DNA of 13,601 bases from NCBI GenBank assembly GCA_937902905.1, contig CALELW010000218.1, forward strand, positions 1 through 13,601, given 5' to 3'. This document shows positions 13,584-13,601 of this stretch, one piece after another. Numbering within the stretch: position 1 is the stretch's first letter; each line of letters starts with the position of its first letter. A model generated the notes under the pieces. It saw only the letters and a list, made by a program, of their open reading frames with translations. It had not been told where the DNA came from and searched no databases. The stretch is from an uncultured Clostridium sp. (GTDB lineage Bacteria; Bacillota; Clostridia; Lachnospirales; Lachnospiraceae). A program made the position numbers and the translations under genes.

Positions 13584-13601
13584 ATGTATTCAGATATGAT
13601 T
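13584..13601 (+). CDS. Start of a further gene, cut by the window end
   Basis: GGGAGG (13571-13576) stands 7 bases before ATG 13584, and the frame stays open to the window edge, reading MYSDMI. Only six codons are visible, so no function can be assigned. The gap to the agrD-like gene is 28 bases with no terminator, which places this gene in the same regulator-controlled transcript. It could be an output gene or another signalling component. Confidence 0.5.

Overview
The window looks like chromosome from an anaerobic, gut-type Firmicute, most likely a member of the Lachnospiraceae. This rests on several things seen together: LL-diaminopimelate aminotransferase (the DapL route to lysine and meso-DAP), strong AGGAGG-type ribosome binding sites, moderate to low G+C, a FliK-like protein of a kind I associate with that family, a cytosolic GH115 alpha-glucuronidase beside uronate isomerase, and an agr-type peptide signalling locus. 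The genus is not determined. No rRNA, tRNA, CRISPR array, transposase or phage gene was seen.

Layout. Bases 1-238 hold no gene that I can see. They carry a small hairpin, a 34-base imperfect direct repeat in two copies, and a clear sigma-A-type promoter for dapL. dapL (239-1456) is followed by a secreted DUF1002/YpuA-like protein (1491-2393) and a strong terminator. Next comes an OPT-family oligopeptide transporter (about 2534/2540-4420), which converges with a minus-strand FliK-like gene (4421-6169). The two stop codons abut, and the minus-strand terminator lies across both gene ends. A 98-base divergent region (6170-6267) separates the FliK-like gene from uxaC (6268-7677), and the -35/-10 elements of the two predicted promoters overlap. 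uxaC and the GH115 gene (7694-10534) form a two-gene hemicellulose-uronate operon that ends in a hairpin terminator. GH115 would release glucuronic acid from xylo-oligosaccharides inside the cell, and UxaC would isomerise it to fructuronate.

The right end (10594-13601) is the most interesting part. It is an agr-like quorum-sensing locus in a rearranged order: LytTR response regulator (agrA-like), GHKL sensor kinase (agrC-like), AgrB-like peptide protease, then a 54-codon AgrD-like precursor (13391-13555) and the first codons of one more gene cut by the window edge. Two near-identical regulatory modules drive it, one before agrA and one before agrD. Each has two 9-bp direct repeats (ACC[A/G]TTCAT) spaced by exactly 12 bp, then 31 bp to an extended -10 (TGT-TATAAT or TGT-TAAAAT). 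This is the geometry expected for LytTR/AgrA binding. It suggests that the activated regulator switches on both the sensing/processing operon and a separately promoted signal-peptide operon. By alignment with staphylococcal AgrD, the predicted signal is a five-residue thiolactone ring CHFFL with a short N-terminal tail.

All functional calls rest on motif recognition by eye; no database search was run.
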